Source: an uncultured Atopobiaceae bacterium (GTDB lineage: Bacteria; Actinomycetota; Coriobacteriia; Coriobacteriales; Atopobiaceae). Taken from it: a stretch of 5,426 bases of DNA. The position numbers and the translations under genes are program-made. Numbering within the stretch: position 1 is the first letter of the stretch; each line of letters opens with the position of its first letter. The DNA lies in contig CANPVI010000113.1 in the NCBI GenBank assembly GCA_947581665.1, positions 1 to 5,426 on the forward strand, read 5' to 3'. Below, one piece after another: positions 3,798-5,426 of the stretch. The notes below the pieces were generated by a model, which saw nothing but the letters and a program-made list of their open reading frames with translations, did no database searches and had not been told where the DNA came from.

Positions 3798-4691
3798 ATG
3801 AAGAACTCGATTTCCCGCAGGACCGCCATCCTCGGCCTTTCCGCCTTTGCCGCGTTGAGCCTCGCCGCGTGCGGCAGCGCCCAAACCACCGAGACCGCCG
3901 AGACCACCGAGGCTACGACGAGCGAGGCCACCGCCTCCGACACCACCATCACCGTCGGCGCGAGCCCCACGCCCCACGCGGAGATCCTGAGCGGCCCCGT
4001 GAAGGAGCTCCTCGAGAAGGAGGGCTACACGCTCGAGGTCGTTGAGTTCACGGACTACGTGCTCCCGAACACCGCCCTCGAGGAGGGCGAGCTCGACGCC
4101 AACTACTTCCAACACACGCCCTACCTCGAGAGCTTCAACGAGGAGAACGGCACGCACCTCGCAGCCGTGACCGCCGTGCACTACGAGCCGTTCGCGCTCT
4201 TCAGCGACAAGGTCGCGAGCGTGAAGGAGATCTCCGACGGCGCCACCGTGGCCGTGCCGAACGACACCACCAACGAGGCTCGCGCGCTCCTGCTCCTCGA
4301 GCAGGAGGGCCTCATCAAGCTCGATGAGGGCGCGGGCGTGACGGCCACCCCGAAAGACATCGTCGAGAACCCGAAGAACCTGCAGTTCGAGGAGATCGAG
4401 GCGGCGAACCTGCCGAACGTGCTCCCCGACGTGGACCTCGCGGCCATCAACGGCAACTACGCGATCTCGGCCGGCCTCTCGCTCGATGACGCGCTCGCCA
4501 CGGAAGACGCCTCGTCCCTCGGCGCCACCACCTACGCGAACGTCCTCGTCGTGCGCGAGGGCGAGGAGAACGATCCGAAGATCGTCGCCCTCGCTGCGGC
4601 CCTCACGAGCCCCGAGACCTACAAGTTCATCGAGGAGACCTACGACGGCGCGGTCGTGCCCACCTTCGAGGTGGCCGAGGCCACCGAGTAG
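3798..4691 (+). CDS. metQ: MetQ: methionine-binding lipoprotein of the MetNIQ importer, copy 2
   Basis: This 297-residue lipoprotein captures methionine outside the membrane for the MetNI ABC transporter. The signal peptide contains a twin arginine (SRRTAILGL, 6-14), a hydrophobic stretch and the lipobox LAAC (22-25), with lipidation at Cys25. A Thr/Ala/Glu/Ser-rich linker (26-50) follows. Family segments are all present: ITVGASPTPHAEIL (51-64), ANYFQHTPYLESF (101-113), VAVPNDTTNEARALLLLE (151-168), NGNYA (218-222) and YANVLVV (246-252), where Asn248 matches the ligand-contacting Asn229 of E. coli MetQ. It is closer to canonical MetQ than copy 1, which shares its overall order of motifs. It lies 30 bases upstream of metN and behind the methionine attenuator, which fits a repressible methionine uptake operon. 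Methionine is the expected ligand; which isomer or oxidised form is preferred cannot be told. Confidence 0.94.
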   Translation: MKNSISRRTAILGLSAFAALSLAACGSAQTTETAETTEATTSEATASDTTITVGASPTPHAEILSGPVKELLEKEGYTLEVVEFTDYVLPNTALEEGELDANYFQHTPYLESFNEENGTHLAAVTAVHYEPFALFSDKVASVKEISDGATVAVPNDTTNEARALLLLEQEGLIKLDEGAGVTATPKDIVENPKNLQFEEIEAANLPNVLPDVDLAAINGNYAISAGLSLDDALATEDASSLGATTYANVLVVREGEENDPKIVALAAALTSPETYKFIEETYDGAVVPTFEVAEATE

Positions 4692-4721
4692 CGGATCCTA
4701 GGCCGGCTGAGCGCACGGGCG

Positions 4722-5426
4722 ATGATCGAGCTTCGCGACATCCGGAAGTCCTTCGGCGAGAAGGAAGTCCTGCACGGCATCGACCTGGAGATCGCCGATG
4801 GTGACGTCTTCGGCATCATCGGCGTCTCCGGCGCCGGCAAGTCCACGCTCGTGCGCTGCATGAACCTGCTCGAGCGCCCCACGTCCGGACGCGTCCTCAT
4901 CGACGGCAGGGACGTGACCGACCTCAAGGGCGCCCAGCTCATCCAGCTCCGCCAGTTCATCGGCATGATCTTCCAGAACTTCTCGCTCTTCCAGCAGCGC
5001 TCTGTGGCGGAGAACGTGTGCTTCCCGCTCGAGATCCGCGGCGTGGCCAAGGCGGAGCGCCTCGCGCGCGCTGCGGAGCTCCTGAAGATGGTGGATCTCG
5101 CCGACCTCGCCGACGCCTACCCCGTGCAGCTCTCCGGCGGCCAGCAGCAACGCGTGGCCATCGCGCGCGCCCTCGCGAACCGTCCGCGCATCATGCTCTG
5201 CGACGAGGCCACGAGCGCCCTCGACACCCGCACCACCATGTCCATCCTCGAGCTCCTCGGGCGCGTGAACCGCGAGCTCGGCGTCACGATGGTCGTGATC
5301 ACGCACTCGCTCGCCGTGGCGCAGCGCATCTGCAACCGCATCGCCGTGATCGACGACGGGCGCATCGTCGAGGAGGGCACCACGCGCGAGGTCTTCGCAA
5401 ATCCTCAGGCACAGATGACGAAGGAC
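4722..5426 (+). CDS. metN: MetN: ATP-binding subunit of the methionine ABC importer, cut by window edge
   Basis: MetN hydrolyses ATP to drive methionine import through the MetI permease. All 235 codons from ATG 4722 to the window end are open, and no stop is reached. Walker A is GVSGAGKST (34-42), the Q-loop is GMIFQNFSLF (81-90, Gln85), the signature is LSGGQ (137-141), Walker B is IMLCDE (157-162) and the switch histidine is His195 (ITHS). MetN proteins are usually about 340 residues, with a C-terminal NIL/ACT-like domain that binds methionine and inhibits transport; that part lies outside, so its presence cannot be judged. The ATG is the only plausible start, because a stop (the metQ TAG) sits 11 codons upstream in frame with no ATG, GTG or TTG between. 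The ribosome binding site is weak, suggesting translational dependence on metQ. The permease gene metI is expected downstream. Confidence 0.93.
   Translation, partial: MIELRDIRKSFGEKEVLHGIDLEIADGDVFGIIGVSGAGKSTLVRCMNLLERPTSGRVLIDGRDVTDLKGAQLIQLRQFIGMIFQNFSLFQQRSVAENVCFPLEIRGVAKAERLARAAELLKMVDLADLADAYPVQLSGGQQQRVAIARALANRPRIMLCDEATSALDTRTTMSILELLGRVNRELGVTMVVITHSLAVAQRICNRIAVIDDGRIVEEGTTREVFANPQAQMTKD

Noticed and set aside
3544..3801. An 85-codon plus-strand frame across the metQ copy 2 leader
   Set aside because: It is in a different frame from the Met-rich ORF, has no ribosome binding site at its start and reads straight through the terminator hairpin. The Met-rich ORF with its perfect Shine-Dalgarno explains this region better.
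3778..3801. Seven-codon frame (MTIGETP) overlapping the metQ copy 2 start codon as ATGA
   Set aside because: Translational coupling was considered, but there is no ribosome binding site before it, and AGGAG inside it serves the metQ ATG. CCATGACCAT is repeated at 3597-3606 and 3777-3786, which may be chance.

Overview
The window reads as a GC-rich actinobacterial chromosome segment. The evidence is strong GC bias at third codon positions, a glmU-prs pair, lipoproteins with actinobacterial-style signal peptides, and CCA encoded in the tRNA gene. Coriobacteriia (Eggerthella/Slackia/Olsenella-like gut or rumen organisms) is my best guess, but it rests on general resemblance and not on a marker gene.

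Left part, minus strand (1-1740): the start of prs (PRPP synthase, cut by the window edge) lies 40 bp downstream of a complete glmU (bifunctional UDP-GlcNAc synthesis enzyme). The two read as one housekeeping operon, with glmU first. Upstream of glmU is a 164-bp region between divergent transcription units (1741-1904). It holds the glmU ribosome binding site and, at its far end, an extended -10 promoter for a plus-strand tRNA-Gln(UUG) gene at 1905-1979.

Right part, plus strand (2084-5426): a methionine-uptake locus. It has two transcription units. The first is a small cysteine-free ArsR-family repressor followed by a MetQ/NlpA-type lipoprotein (metQ-like copy 1), closed by a perfect 33-bp inverted repeat that begins 2 bases after the stop codon. 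The second starts at a separate promoter (TTGACG-N17-TAGTGT) and encodes a canonical MetQ lipoprotein (copy 2) and the ATPase MetN, which runs off the window; the permease gene metI is expected next.

The most notable feature is the roughly 235-base leader of this second unit. It contains a 23-codon ORF with a perfect AAGGAGGT ribosome binding site and ATG at codons 1, 3, 5, 7 and 9 (MTMAMSMHM...). This is followed by an intrinsic terminator with a six-T run, 65 bases before metQ copy 2. Three mutually exclusive pairings can be drawn by hand: 3586-3594 with 3636-3644 (9 bp), 3629-3641 with 3699-3711 (13 bp including two G-U), and 3708-3714 with 3722-3728 (terminator, 7 bp). This is the layout of a trp/his-type ribosome-mediated attenuator, here with methionine as the sensed amino acid and methionine uptake as the output. 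No SAM riboswitch or T-box is apparent. Methionine-specific leader-peptide attenuation is not a textbook mechanism, so this is the candidate undescribed system of the window.
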